The notes beneath the pieces were generated by a model. The model worked only from the letters and a program-made list of their open reading frames with translations, did no database searches and was not told where the DNA came from. Made by a program: the position numbers and the translations under genes. Source: Austropuccinia psidii (Eukaryota; Basidiomycota; Pucciniomycetes; Pucciniales; Sphaerophragmiaceae). From it: 64,000 nucleotides of DNA. The stretch lies in NCBI GenBank assembly GCA_023105745.1, contig JALGQZ010000017.1, positions 1,584,001 to 1,648,000 on the forward strand, given 5' to 3'. Positions 45,569 to 59,032 of this stretch are shown here, in pieces (within the stretch, counting starts at the first letter, position 1; each line of letters starts with the position of its first letter).

Positions 45569-48500
45569 GATTTCTGCAACCTGATCAATATCCAAGATGC
45601 CAGAATGTGTAAAACAAAACCTGCTAGAGGAAAGGGTTCTACTGCCGGGGCATCCTGTATCACATCGGTTCTGATGAGTGATATTGAAGCCAAAGTAAAT
45701 TTGGATAAAGGGCATTTTGCACTTGTGTGGGCAAAGATTATCTCCAAATTATACTTCCTGAATGGAAAAACCATCTATTACCAATAGAAGGTGTACAATT
45801 CAGTAGTGCCAGTAACAATATGTACCCCTTGGGCATATTGGACACTAATATTTTATTCCCACATCCAGCAGGAAGTGTAAGAATGAAAACTGAGATTGTA
45901 GTAATGGACAATTGCACATCTCAGCACATCATTCTTGGAAATGATTACTTGAATATGTATGGTATTGATATAAATGACCATAAAGACAGATATTTCACAA
46001 TTGGAGATAACAAAAGGCAAAAATTTGCTTTCTCCAGCATGCCAAACCAGATGTCTGTAGTATCTTCTGTCAAAGATACTTACAAAGATGAATTTGTGTC
46101 TAAACAACTTGTTGAAGCACAAATTAATCCATCATTGTCACCAAAGATGAGGAATGAACTTATTGATGTATTATATACATACAATAATGCATTTGCATCT
46201 GATAATGAACCATTAGGTGCTATAAGGGGACATGAAATTGAGATCACTCTTAATATTGATAGACCATATCCTCCAGTACTTAGAAGACCAGCTTATCCAG
46301 CCAGTCCCAGAGCTAGAGAGGCCTTGGAAAAACATATCCAAGAGTTAATCCAACTTGGTGTACTAAGGAAAGTAGGCCATAATGAGGAGGTTGAAGTGAC
46401 AACACCTGTTATCATTGCTTGGCAAAATGATAAGTCAATAATGGTTGGAGATTTTAGAGCTTTGAATACCTACACAGTTCCAGATAGGTATCCAATCCCT
46501 AGAATCCAAGAAACCTTGACTCAATTGTCTAAAGCCAAGTATATAACATCAATGGATGCATTAAAAGGCTTCCATCAAAATATTTTGACGCCTAAAGCTA
46601 GGAAATTACTTAGAATTATCACTCACTGTGGTATTTATGAGTATCTTAGAATGCCATTTGGCATTAAAAATGCTCCATCTCATTATCAAAGAATGATGAA
46701 TACCATCTTCCCCCTGAATTGCCTGAAGGATGGCTTATCATTTATATTGATGATATTATTATATGTTCTGACTCATGGTCTTTGCACCTTGAAAGACTTG
46801 CAAGAGTACTTCAAAAATTTTCAGAAGTGAACATGAAAATTTCACTTAAGAAATGCAATTTTGGTTTTGAAGAACTCAAAGCATTAGGACATGTTGTTTC
46901 TGGTTTGAGCTTGGGTATTGACAAGAATAAAGTGGCAGAAGTGTTACTTAAGCCAATACCCCAGAATAAAAAAGAAATGATGTCTTTTCTTGGATTTGCT
47001 AGTTACTATAGGCAACACTTGAAAGACTTTGCAATTCTAGCCAAATCACTCTATAGAATCTGTGATCAACAGACTGTATTTGAGATGACAGAGGAGAGAA
47101 TTAAAGCTTATGAGAAGATAAAGAAAGCCCTTACAGAAGCACCTTTACTCCTCATGCCTGACTGGAATATTCCTTTTCAATTGTACATTGATGCATGTGG
47201 AGATGGATTAGGGGCAGCCCTACATCAAGTCCAAATTATTGATGACAAACCTACAGAAGGACCAGTTTGTTATATCTAAAGACAAATCAAACCAACAGAA
47301 GCCAGATATGGTGCAAGCCAAATGGAGTGCTTATGTTTGGTATGGGCACTTGAGAAATTACACTATTATCTTGATGGCAGTGTTTTTGAAGTGATAACTG
47401 ACTCTAATGCAGTAAAATCACTCCTTAACATGAAAACTCCCAACAGACATATGTTGAGATGGCAAATAGCTATTCAAGAATATAGAGGAAACATGACTAT
47501 AGTTCATAAAGCAGGAAACATTCACAAGAATGCTGATGGACTTAGTAGATGGGCTTTAGCCAACATTCCTGATAACCCAGCTTATGTACCTTTGGAAGCT
47601 GAACCACAGATTCCAATTGAAGGAATTAACATAACTGATATTGGGACTGAATTCTTTGAAGAGATCAGAGAGTCTTATAAACAAGACAAGAATTGCCATA
47701 TCTTGACTTCTTTATTAGATAAAGACTGCAAAGATACATCTTTAGTTAATGCACTAGATGAAGTTTGGAAAAATTCCTATTCTGAAGGAAGATTTCACTT
47801 GTTTGATGGGATTATTTACCATAGAACAAAACGTTCTTGTGTGATGACACTGTGTAGTAGATCGCTTATCAATACCATTCTTCATGAATGCCATGATAGC
47901 ATTTACTCTGGACACCTATCAGAAGACAGAACACTTGAAAAAGTGAAGAACTGTGCATGGTGGCCATCTTGGAGAAAAGAAACCATTGAGTATTGCCATA
48001 CCTGTGATAGATGCCAGAAAGCAAACAGGAGCACAGGCAAGAAATTTGGATTGATGATCCATATTCAAGAACCAAAATCCCCTTGGGAAGTTGTTCACAT
48101 GGATTGGGTCACAGCACTTCCTCCAAGTGGTGACAAAAGTTATAATGCTTGCTTAGTCATTGTAGACAGATATAGCAAAACTCCCATATTCTTACCATGT
48201 CATAAGGTGACACTGCTATGGATACATCTCTTCTTTTATGGAGTAGAGTTATTTCTAATAAAGGATTATTTAAGAATATCATAAGTGACAGAGATCCCAA
48301 ATTCACATCTGCACTTTGGACCAATCTTCATAGATTGTTTGGGACTAAGTTATCATTCTCTACAGCATATAACCCTCAAACAGATGGGCTAGCAGAGAGG
48401 ATGATTCAGACTTTAGAAGACATGATCAGGAGATTCTGTGCTTATGGATTAGAATTCAAAGACTCAGATGGCTTTACCCATAACTGGTGCACTCTGATAC

Positions 48501-49177
48501 GTGCATTAGAATTGGCATACAAGACATCAGTCCATTCTTCCACAGGACAAACTCCTGCTATGTTAGAGAAAGGATGGAATCCAAGACTCCCAGCAGACAC
48601 ACTGAGGAAAGACTTGATTTACATTCATCCTACAGCTTCCAGCTTCAAAATAATGCTTGATAAAGTAAAACACCATGCAAAACAAAGTATGGATGATGCT
48701 TTTGATTATGCAAAACAGAAGTGGGACAAGAGTCATAAAGTACCAGACTTCAAAGTAGGGGACTTAGTTTTAGTTTCAACCTTGAATTTTAATAATATCA
48801 AAGGCCCAAAGAAACTTAAAGATTCTTATGTAGGACCTTTTGTTATTGTTGCTTTACATGGATCCAATGCAGTTCAAGTGGAATTGAGTGGTGAATTAGA
48901 AAATAAACACCCCACCTTTCCAGTCAGCTTGTTAAAACCTTATCAACCAGCTGATAAAGATTTGTTTCCTTTAAGAAACCCAACTCCTTTAACTGTACCA
49001 CCTGTGGAACAGAATGAAGACAAAAAGATAAAGAAAGTCATTAAAGAAAGGAGACTTAGGGGTAAAAATCAAAGAGAATATCTTGTCAGATATAGAAATC
49101 CAGTACATGAAGATGAATGGATGGCAGAATCAGAAATACATGACTCAGATAAACTCTTAAGAAGATTTAGACATTAA
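45569..49177 (+). pseudogene. Element C pol (protease, RT, RNase H, integrase)
   Basis: Protease active site is damaged by a one-base loss near 45710 (element D keeps DTG). RT runs from 45727 with [16 protein letters not shown]; a one-base loss near 46715 lies just before YIDD (46744-46755). RNase [20 protein letters not shown] at 47277-47279. Integrase from about 47860: CHTCDRCQ zinc motif, [20 protein letters not shown], then a one-base loss at about 48210 shared with element D, then [10 protein letters not shown] and the Glu of [13 protein letters not shown]. Ends FRH at 49177. Defective. Confidence 0.9.
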
Positions 49178-49323
49178 AGAAGGCCACAAGCCTGAATACG
49201 TCTGTAAATGTGCTTTAAATTACTTGATCTGAGTGATGTGAAGAGGTTGGACAGTGGACATTAACCCCCTTTGGGGCCTTATTCTTTTATCACTAATAAA
49301 ATTGTAGGACAATTTTATTTTTT

Positions 49324-49335
49324 GGTGGGGGGGAA
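49324..49335 (+). other. Polypurine tract of element C
   Basis: GGTGGGGGGGAA precedes the LTR start TGTGAGCC at 49336. The interval 49178-49323 is the noncoding 3' end. Confidence 0.8.
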
Positions 49336-51256
49336 TGTGAGCCTTGAGGTATATTTTACACACCCAAATAGGCCACAATCATCTTAAAAAGAAATTTTGA
49401 ATTATGCTCAACTCATAAGTCATGCATATATCCAAAATTCATCATTTTCAATTTCAGAAAAGATGAATAACTTTTTATTGAGTAGGTAAATCCATGGATT
49501 TATGACCAGATTTGGATTCTACACAAAAATTCACCTAGGGTAGCCCCATAGAGTGAATAAGCTCAATTTAAGTATTTGAGGTGGTAAAATGGAAAATACT
49601 TCAATACCACATCATTAATACCACATAAAAGATCCGTGAAAATGTTTGTTTTTCTTGATTTTTAGCCAAAATAATGGGAAAGTGAGAAATCCCATGTTAC
49701 ATATACACTAAAAATAGTGTTATGCATGTTTTGAGCACTTAATATCATGGTATTCTTACATGGACTTTTGGTACACCCATAATGGATATCTCACTTTAAG
49801 CTTAAATTACTATTTTGACGTAAAAAATAGGCAAGGGGGACAAAAAACATCAAAGAGAGCCAGGGTACCCAACTTCTGAGGCCTCAGAGGTGTGGATAGC
49901 TCGAGAGCATGGATCCATGGCTCATCTTGGCCCAATTGGTAAACCAAAACTCTTTGGGAACTTGGTTACCAAGTGACACCTACTGTAATCATATGAAAAT
50001 AGCAAATAACCTGCTATTTTGACGTGCCAAGGAGGTAATGAGCTACTTACACTCCTGTAACCATGTCAATTACTAATGACTTTCCATGGATAAACCCCAA
50101 AAGATTAATTAAAACCCTTTTGGGACCCATATTCATTGATTTACTTCATAGCAACCAGCAAAACACTGCTATTTGCAATTCTACGTAGAAATGAGGTAAA
50201 AACTTCAAAACTTCATTAAAAATACAATTCTTAATGGATCTTTCTGAAACTTTCAGGACTAATAGAGAACTGTATTATCTATGGTACAACCAGAAATAAT
50301 TATGGTTTTAGTAGTAAAATTATATGTTTTACTTACAGTCCATTTATGAGCATTCTACGTGAAACACTGAATCTTCAAAAATTCACAGTAATTACAACCT
50401 GTGATGAAATTGGCAATAACATTGATAACTTTGAGAAATCAATGATTATTTTGGAATAAAAGAAGATTGACAGATGTTACTCCTGTTATTTTTAACCATA
50501 TTGGGGTTGGTAATCACGTAAAAGCATCAATTAAGTAATTATGATAATCTTACATGACAACAGATGATGCAATCAATAAACCAAAAGGGTTTATTGTTTT
50601 CTCACTCACTGGTTTTTCAGTTTGCTCCGTGGCACGCCTATGTGAGCTGTTGTTGACTTAAAAGAGGCCTCCTCTTGCTGTTTTTTCCAAATCATCATCT
50701 TATCAATTTATTAAATCATTATTACCAACAAGTAGGTATTAGTTACAGCTATTCTTAAGTGTTTTAAATCTTTCAGAATCAACCAGAAAGACGTGAAATC
50801 ATAGAATCCAACTATATATTGTTGTAATACTGTTATAAATCCTTTTGATCCCTTAAATCCACAATTCTACGTCAAATTTCTCTACTATTATCTATCAATT
50901 AGTTCTTTGGAGTATTAGTGAGTCATTTATCTTTAATTCTTAAAGTTTTTCTCTAGTAATAGTTTTCTTCAAGAATTATCTTTATAATTATTCTTGTAAA
51001 AGATAATTATATATTAAAATAATTTTATTATTTTAATAAAAGAAGTTTTTATTATTAAATTCTTCTTGTAATTGATTCTTGTAGACAATTACTGCTCACT
51101 GTTATATTCACTAGTAGTGTATAACACATGAAAGAAATAATTTTATAATTATTTAATTGTGGTTAAAATAATTTTTATGATTATATTTCATAAGAACAGA
51201 CATAGTACTGTTGATTAATAGTAATATTATCATCAGTTTCATAGTCACATCTTACA
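49336..51256 (+). repeat. 3' LTR of element C
   Basis: TGTGAGCCTTGAGG...CATCTTACA, 1,921 bases, followed by the CAATG duplication (51257-51261). Confidence 0.95.
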
Positions 51257-51674
51257 CAATGTCAAAAGCAAGCCAGATTGTGACCCTGAAGTTGCAGCCA
51301 AGATTGTTATCCATTTGATGGAAGTGGATAGGAAGAAGAACTTCAGACTTACTGAATGGGCACCAGAGAGTGGTACCCTTGACACTGGAAACACTGATTC
51401 AGAGGGAACAGAAACCCCCAGGAATTTTCTAGTGCAGTACTGAAGTCTTATGCCAAACACAAACAGTGTGGCATACTACTACAACTCCTTCAACAAAAGT
51501 ACAGGAGTCCAGAACTGGAATCCCAGCTGGAAGAACCCTGGTTGAGGGCCTATAAAGGTAACAAGTTCTTCCTTATAGATTGCCTGCTCTACCACATAGA
51601 GAAACACACAAGTGCACTCACAGTGGTAGACAGAGAGCACATCTCCTTGATCCTGCAGGAATTCCATGACTGCC
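51257..51674 (+). pseudogene. Element B pol, fragment between C and D insertions
   Basis: Continues B after the CAATG duplication: PEVAAKIVIHLMEVDRKKNF, EWAPESGTLDTGNTDSEGTE, then (after an indel near 51435) LLQLLQQKYRSPELESQLEE and SALTVVDREHISLILQEFHD. This is the linker and the start of the integrase zinc-binding region. The next residues are lost at 51674, where element D begins. Confidence 0.8.
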
Positions 51675-53088
51675 TGTAAGATGTGACTATGAAACTGATG
51701 ATAATATTACTATTAATCAACAGTACTATGTCTGTTCTTATGAAATATAATAATAAAAAATTATTATAACCACAATTAAATAATTATAAAATTATTTCTT
51801 TCACGTGTTATACACTACTAGTGATTATAACAGTGAGCAGTAATTGTCTACAAGAATCAATTGCAAGAAGAATTTAATAATAAAAACTTCTTTTATTAAA
51901 ATAATAAAATTATTTTAATATATATAATTATCTTTTACAACAATAATTATAAAGATAATTCTTGAAGAAAACTATTACTAGAGAAAAACTTTAAGAATTA
52001 AAGATAAATGACTCACTAATACTCCAAAGAACTTATTGATAGATAAAAGTAGAGGAATTTGACGTAGAATTGTGGATTTAAGGGATCAAAAGGATTTAAA
52101 ACAGTATTACTCCAATATATAGTTGGATTCTATGATTTGACATCTTTCTGGTTGATTATGAAAGATTTAAAACACTTAAGAATAGCTGTAACTAATACTT
52201 ACCTGTTGGTAATAATGGTTTAATAAATTGATAAGATGATTCTTGGAAAAAACAGCAAGAGGAGGCCTCTTTTAAGTCAACAACAGCTCACAGAGGCGTG
52301 CCATAGAGAAAACTGAAAAACCAGTGAGTGAGAAAACAATAAACCCTTTTGGATTATTGATTGCATCATCAGTTGTCACGTAAGATTATCACAATTACTT
52401 AATTGATGCTTTTACGTGACTACCAACCCCAATATGGTTAAGAATAAAAGGAGTAACATCTGTAAATCTTCTTTTATTCTAAAATAATCATTGATTTCTC
52501 AAAGTTATCAATGTTATTGCCAATTTCATCACAGGTTGTAATTACTATGAATTTTTGAAGATTCAGTGTTTCACGTAGAATGGTCAAAGAAGGACTGTAA
52601 GTAAAGCTTTTAATTTTACTAGTAAAACAATAATACTTTTTGGTTTTACCTTAGATAATACAGTTCTCTATTATTCTTGAAAGTTTCAGGAAGATTCATT
52701 AAGAATTGTATTTTTAATGAATTTTTGAAGTTTTTTACCTCATTTCTACGTAGAATTGCAAATAGCAGTATTTTGCGTGTTGCTATGAGGTAAATAAATG
52801 AATGTATGTCCCAAAAGGGTTTTAATTGCTCTTTTAGGGTCTAGCCATGGAAAGTCATCAAGAGTTGACGTGGTTACAAGAGTCTGAGTAGTTCATTACA
52901 TCCTTGGCACGTCAAAATAGCAGGTTATTTGCTATTTTCTTTTGATTACAGTAGGTGTAACTTGGTAACCAAGTTCCCAAAGAGTTTTAGTTTTCCAATT
53001 GGGCCAAGATGAGCCATGGATCCATGCTCTGGAGCTATCCACGCCTCTGAGGCCTCAGAACTTGGGTACCCTGGCTCTCTTTGATGTC
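51675..53088 (-). repeat. Truncated 3' LTR of element D
   Basis: Starts TGTAAGATGTGACTATGAAA (the reverse complement of the LTR end). At 53088 it joins directly to the 3' end of pol, at GATGTC/TCAAGTAATTT. Compared with 59424-61344 plus its flank, about 550 bases are missing, with TC as possible microhomology. Confidence 0.85.
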
Positions 53089-53120
53089 TCAAGTAATTTA
53101 AAGCACATTTATAGACATAT

Positions 53121-56100
53121 TCAGGCTTGTGGCCTTCTTTCATGTCTAAATCTTCTTAAGAGTTTATCTGAGTCAGGTATTTCTGATTCTGCCATCCATT
53201 CATCTTCATGTACTGGATTTCTATATCTGACAAGATATTCTCTTTGATTTTTACCCCTAAGTCTCCTTTCTTTAATGACTTTCTTTATCTTTTTGTCTTC
53301 ATTCTGTTCCACAGGTGGTACAGTTAAAGGAGTTGGGTTCCTTAAAGGAAACAATTCTTTATCAGCTGGTTGATAAGGCTTTATCAAGCTGACTGGAAAT
53401 GTGGGGTGTTTATTTTCCAATTCACCACTCAATTCCACTTGAATTGCATTGGTTCCATGTAAAGCAACAATAACAAAAGGTCCTACATAAGAATCTTTAA
53501 GTTTCTTTGGGCCTTTGATATTATTAAAATTCAAGGTTGAAACTAAAACCAAGTCCCCTACTTTGAAGTCTGGTACTTTATGACTCTTGTCCCACTTCTG
53601 TTTTGCATAATCAAAAGCATCATCCATACTTGGCTTTGCATGATGTTTCACTTTATCAAGCATTATCTTGAAGCTAGAAGCTGTAGGATGAATGTCAATC
53701 AAGTCTTTCCTCAGTGTGTCTGCTGGGAGTCTTGGATTCCATCCTCTCTCTGACATAGCAGGAGTTTGTCCTGTGGAAGAATGGACTGATGTCTTGTATG
53801 CCAATTCTAATGCACGTATCAGAGTGCACCAGTCATGGGTAAAGCCATCTGAGTCTTTGAATTCTAATCCATAAGCACAAAATCTCCTGATCATGTCTTC
53901 TAAAGTTTGAATCATCCTCTCTGCTAGCCCATCTGTTTGAGGGTGATATGCTGTAGAGAATGATAACTTAGTCCCAAACAATCTATGAAGATTGGTCCAA
54001 AGTGCAGATGTGAATTTGAGATCTCTGTCACTTATGATATTCTTAAATAATCCTGTATTAGAAATAACTCTACTCCATAAAAGAAGAGCTGTATCCATAG
54101 CAGTGTCACCTTATGACATGGTAAGAATATGGGAGTTTTGCTATATCTGTCTACAATGACTAAGCAAGCATTATAACTTTTGTCACCACTTGGAGGAAGT
54201 GCTGTGACCCAATCCATGTGAACAACTTCCCAAGGGGATTTTGGTTCTTGAAGATGGATCATCAATCCAAATTTCTTGCCTGTGCTCCTGTTTGCTTTCT
54301 GGCATCTATCACAGGTATGGCAATACTCAATGATTTCTTTTCTCCAAGATGGCCACCATGCACAGTTCTTCACTTTTTCAAGTGTTCTGTCTTCTGATAG
54401 GTGTCCAGAGTAAATGCTATCATGGCATTCATGAAGAATGGTATTGATAAGCAATCTACTACACAGTGTCATCACAGAAGAATGTTTTGTTCTATGCTAA
54501 ATAATTCCATCAAACAAGTGAAATCTTCCTTCAGAAGAGGAATTTTTCCAAACTTCATCTAGTGCATTAACTAAAGATGTATCCTTGCAGTCTTTATCTA
54601 ATAATGAAGTCAAGATATGGCAATTCTTGTCTTGCTTATAAGACTCTCTGACCTCTTCAAAGAATTCAGACCCAATATCAGTTATGTTAATTCCTTCAAT
54701 TGGAATCTGTGGTTCAGCTTCCAAAGGTACATAAGCTGGGTTATCAGGAGTGTTGGCTAAAGCCCATCTACTAAGTCCATCAGCATTTTTGTGAATGTTT
54801 CCTGCTTTATGAACTATAGTCACGTTTCCTCTATATTCTTGAATGGCTATTTTCCATCTCAACATATGTCTGTTGGGAGATTTCATGTTAAGAAGTGACT
54901 TTACAGCATTACAGTCAGTTATTACTTCAAAAACACTGCCATCAAGGTAATAGTGTAATTTCTCAAGTGCCCATACCAAACATAAGCACTCCATTTGGCT
55001 TGCACCATATCTGGCTTCTGTTGGTTTGATTTGTCTTGAGATATAACAAACTGGTCCTTCTGTAGGTTTGTCATCAATAATTTGGACTTGATGTAGGGCT
55101 GCCCCTAATCCATCTCCACATGCATCAATGTACAATTTAAAAGGAATATTCCAGTCAGGCATGAGGAGTAAAGGTGCTTCTGTAAGGGCTTTCTTTATCT
55201 TCTCATAAGCTTTAATTCTTTCCTGTGTCATCTCAAATACAGTCTGTTGATCACAGATTCTATAGAGTGACTTGGCTAGAATTGCAAAATCTTTCAAGTG
55301 TTGCCTATAGTAACTAGCAAATCCAAGAAAAGACATCATTTCTTTTTTATTCTGGGGTCTTGGCTTAAGTAACACTGCTGCCACTTTATTCTTGTCAATA
55401 CCCAAGCTCAAACCAGAAACAACATGTCCTAATTCTTTGAGTTCTTCAAAACCAAAATTGCATTTCTTAAGTGAAATTTTCATGTTTACTTCTGCAACTT
55501 TATGAAGTACTCTTGCAAGTCTTTCAAGGTGCAAGGACCATGAGTCAGAACATATAATAATATCATCAATGTAAATGATAAGCCATCCTTCAGACAATCC
55601 TGTGGGGAAGATGGTATTCATCATCCTTTGATAATGAGATGGAGCATTTTTAATGCCAAATGGCATTCTAAGATACTCATAAATACCACAGTGAGTGATA
55701 ATTCTAAGTAATTTCCTAGCTTTAGGCGTCAAAACATTTTTATGGAAGCCTTTTAATGCATCCATTGATGTTATATACTTGGCTTTAGACAATTGAGTCA
55801 ACGTTTCTTGGATTCTAGGGATTGGATACCTATCTGGAACTCTGTAGGTATTCAAAGCTCTAAAATCTCCAACCATTCTTGACTTATCATTATGCCATGC
55901 AATAATAACAGCTGTTGTCACTTCAACTTCCTCATTATGGCCTACTTTCCTTAGCACACCAAGTTGGATCAACTCTTGGATATGTTTTTCCAAGGCTTCT
56001 CTAGCTCTGGGACTGGTTGGATAAGCTGGTCTTCTAAGTACTGGAGGATATGGTCTATCAATATTAAGAGTAATATCAATTTCATGTCCTCTTATAGCAC

Positions 56101-56176
56101 CTAATGGTGCATTATCAGATGCAAATGCATTATTGTATGTATATAATACATCAATAAGTTCATTCCTTATCTTTGG
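53121..56176 (-). pseudogene. Element D pol (RT, RNase H, integrase)
   Basis: RT/RNase H frame from 56176 down to a TAG at 54497-54499, with intact [17 protein letters not shown] and [16 protein letters not shown]. Integrase from 54475 with [30 protein letters not shown] (Pro to Leu) and [14 protein letters not shown]. The one-base loss near 54108 is identical to that in C. The chromodomain-like tail ends [12 protein letters not shown] at 53121. TAA at 56177-56179 separates it from the protease. Confidence 0.9.
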
Positions 56177-58822
56177 TTACAATGATGGATTAATTTGTGC
56201 TTCAACAAGTTGTTTAGACACAAATTCATCTTTGTAAGTATCTTTGACAGAAGATACTACAGATATCTGTTTTGGCATATTGGAGAAAGCAAATTTCTGC
56301 CTTTTGTTATCTCCAATTGTGAAATATCTGTCTTTATGCTTATTTATCTCAATACCATAAATATTTATGTAATCATTTCCAAGAAAGATGTGCTGAGATG
56401 TGCAATTATCCATTACTACAATCTCAGTTTTCATTCTTACACTTCCTGCTGGATGTGGGAATACAATATTAGTGTCCAATATGCCCAAGGGGTACATATT
56501 GTTACTGGCACTACTGAATTGTACACCTTCCATTGGCAATAGATGGTTTTTCCATTCAGGAAGTATAATTTGGAGATAATCTTTGCCAACACAAGTGCAA
56601 AATGCCCCTGTGTCCAAATTTACTTTGGCTTCAATATCACTCATCAGAACTGATGTGATACAGGATGCTCCAGCAGTATAACCCTTTCCTCTCGCAGGTT
56701 TTGTTTTACACATTCTGGCATCTTGGATATTGATCAGGTTGCAGCAATCCTCACTGTACTGTGGCAAGTGGGTATGGACTTCTGTGACCTCAAAGAAAGC
56801 TGAAATGTTTTCAATGGGATAGTCCTCCACTGGTGTATCTTCAGAGACTGCAGAATCTTGATCAGACTCTTCTTTCTCTTCAGTACACTGAATTTCCTCA
56901 ATGACTTGAACTTCATTGATCTTTGTCTTCTTAGGGCAAGTGTTGGCTAAATGTGAAGTACTTCCACATTTATGACACTTCAAGATAGGTCTTTCTGGTC
57001 TTCTTTCCTCTCTAGGAATCTTTGAGACTACTTTGGACTCTATTGGGTTTCTAATCCAAGTCTTACCAATTCTTGTTCTGGTAATGATATCTTCCATAGC
57101 ATTAATGTAGTCCTCTGTTGAACAGGGTTCCACACATCTGCTTTTGATAGCATGTTCCAGTTCTCCTCCACACTTTCTTAATATTTTCATATTAATCATA
57201 GTGTCAGACATATCTGGGTGTAAAGGCGATAATCTGTCTTTTTGTTTGAAGAACCAAGTAAGTGGTTTGTCTTTTTCTGAGTTAAAAATGGCACTTTCAA
57301 AAGCATTCTCCATTTTAAACCTCCAAGAATTATTGGCCCATTTGGTAATCAATTCAGATTTCCACCAAGACCAGTCATGTCTTCCATGATCTATTCTCAT
57401 CTTGTAATACCATTTCTTTGCAGTCTTGGTAAACAAACAATGTAATTTCCCTACTATGATTTAATCAGGTATATTAAAGTCTTCTTGCAACATATCAATA
57501 GTCCTGATGAATTCAATATGGTTGTATTCTCCTTCACCAGAGAATGTTGGCCATTCTTCTAATTTTGGAATATCCTTTGCAGAAATAACATTTTCTCCTA
57601 AGAATGGAGTCAAACTCTCTTTAACAGAAGGTTTTTCTTCAGTCAAAGGTGTAGAATGTCTTGGCATATGTGGTTCATGATTCTTATGAATTTGCTCTAC
57701 ACTTGCAATTATTTCATTCTTTAATTTCTGCCTCTCACTGTTACTTTTTGCTAAATGTATAGCAAATTGATTGGTGTTCTTAACTATTTGTGAGACATGG
57801 TCTTCAAGAGTTTTAAGTCTATCATTTACTTTAAAAATGGAAGGATCCTCTGTGTCATTATTTTGACATTGGTTCTCAATTCTATCACAAGCATTGCTAA
57901 TTGACTCAATGGTGACAGTTGTCAATTGATGCCAATCAGAATGTTGCTTGTCACTTTTCTTTAAATCATTGATGTCTAATGTAATTTGCTTTAACTTTGA
58001 CTCAAGTTTGGCAATTTCTACACTAATACTTCAATGTACATCATTTATTTGCGTGGAAAAGTCCTTTTCATCCTTTCCTGCTCCTTGGCTGTGAATTCCA
58101 TAAGAGTTCTTGCCATATTGAAGACACTGTCCACGGCTGAAGGCTCCAATCTGGGGATCCTGTACCCTTGTGGGTAAGATCTGTGCCAATTGCCTTTGCC
58201 TTTGCCCTTGCCTTGATGGTTCTTGGGACCTCTCTGTTTCTTTTGAGGTCCTTTGGGCTTGTCCTTGGATGCTTCTGGAGCTGGTTTGGAGCTGGTAGAT
58301 GCCACTGGTGCCTCTGTCTCCAAAGTTGGAGTCATTTCCAACTCTTTCTTCTGGTCTATTGATAAAAGACTCTGGTTCTTCAACCAATTCTTTATCTTTT
58401 TGACCTTGTCTTTGCAAGACAGGGGGCTCCAACCTCCTAAGAGTTCTATGGTCTTCTCCTGACCCAGAAAGCTCTTGATGTGTAAGTAGGAGTTCATGGC
58501 CCCCTGCCAAAGGCTTGGGCAGATTTCCCACTCCTCTTCTTTGGCTGCTCTGAACCAATTTTTGTATTGGCTCTGATATATTTCTATTGCTGCCACCTGA
58601 AAGTGGTTCAGCCCTGGAAATATTATCATAAATCAGTTCATGCTCAGAATTTACGTCAAAATCTGTTGGTACAGACCTTGGGGAATGGGGCGCAACTCTG
58701 GCATCCTCCAGATGTGTCTCTCTTGTGGAAGATTTGGCACTTCTGGATTTGGTCTTGCCTCTTCCTTGTCCACATCCATCTGGCTGGACTGAATAGTTGC
58801 TTCCATTTCTGGTATGCACCAT
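56177..58822 (-). pseudogene. Element D gag and protease
   Basis: Gag starts MVHTRNGSNYSVQPDG at 58822. TGA at 58031-58033 and TAA at 57461-57463 interrupt it. The zinc knuckle CHKCGSTSHLANTC is intact. The protease active site DTG is intact in NLDTGAFCTCVG (about 56610). The last frame ends at a TAA (56177-56179). Confidence 0.85.
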
Positions 58823-59032
58823 TTTCACGTCAATTTAAAGATAAAAGGTGAAAATATGAGGTAAAATACACACCTTTTGGTGGTAATTTAGCTTTTTCTG
58901 AGTTGAATAAGGTGCCTCTTTTAGCAATCTGCACCTCAATACTGTCTTCAGATTCTGCTTCTGAAGATTCTGGACTAGTTATATATCTTTTACTGAGTCT
59001 GTTGCCAGCTGCACAGTATTTGATTAAAGACA
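58045..59032 (-). pseudogene. Element D ORF1, spliced, overlapping gag
   Basis: Upstream exon 59032-58874 (159 bases as in C; acceptor TTTTCTAG, donor CAAAAG/GTGTGT). The second exon starts at 58808 after the acceptor GCATACCAG. It is uninterrupted from 58629 to 58045: FQVAAIEIYQSQYKNWFRAA, IKNWLKNQSLLS, VFNMARTLMEFTAKEQERM, end FPRK. Between 58808 and 58629 the frame contains a stop. Noncoding leader with one primer-binding region occupies 59033-59423. Confidence 0.7.

Larger units (their letters stand above)
40876..51256 (+). mobile_element. Complete Ty3/gypsy element C
   Basis: 10,381 bases, two LTRs of equal length (1,921 bases), CAATG duplication and full gag-pol order. The LTRs differ by scattered substitutions, so insertion is not brand new. 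Several frameshifts in gag-pol make it defective. It lies in RNase H of element B. Confidence 0.95.
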
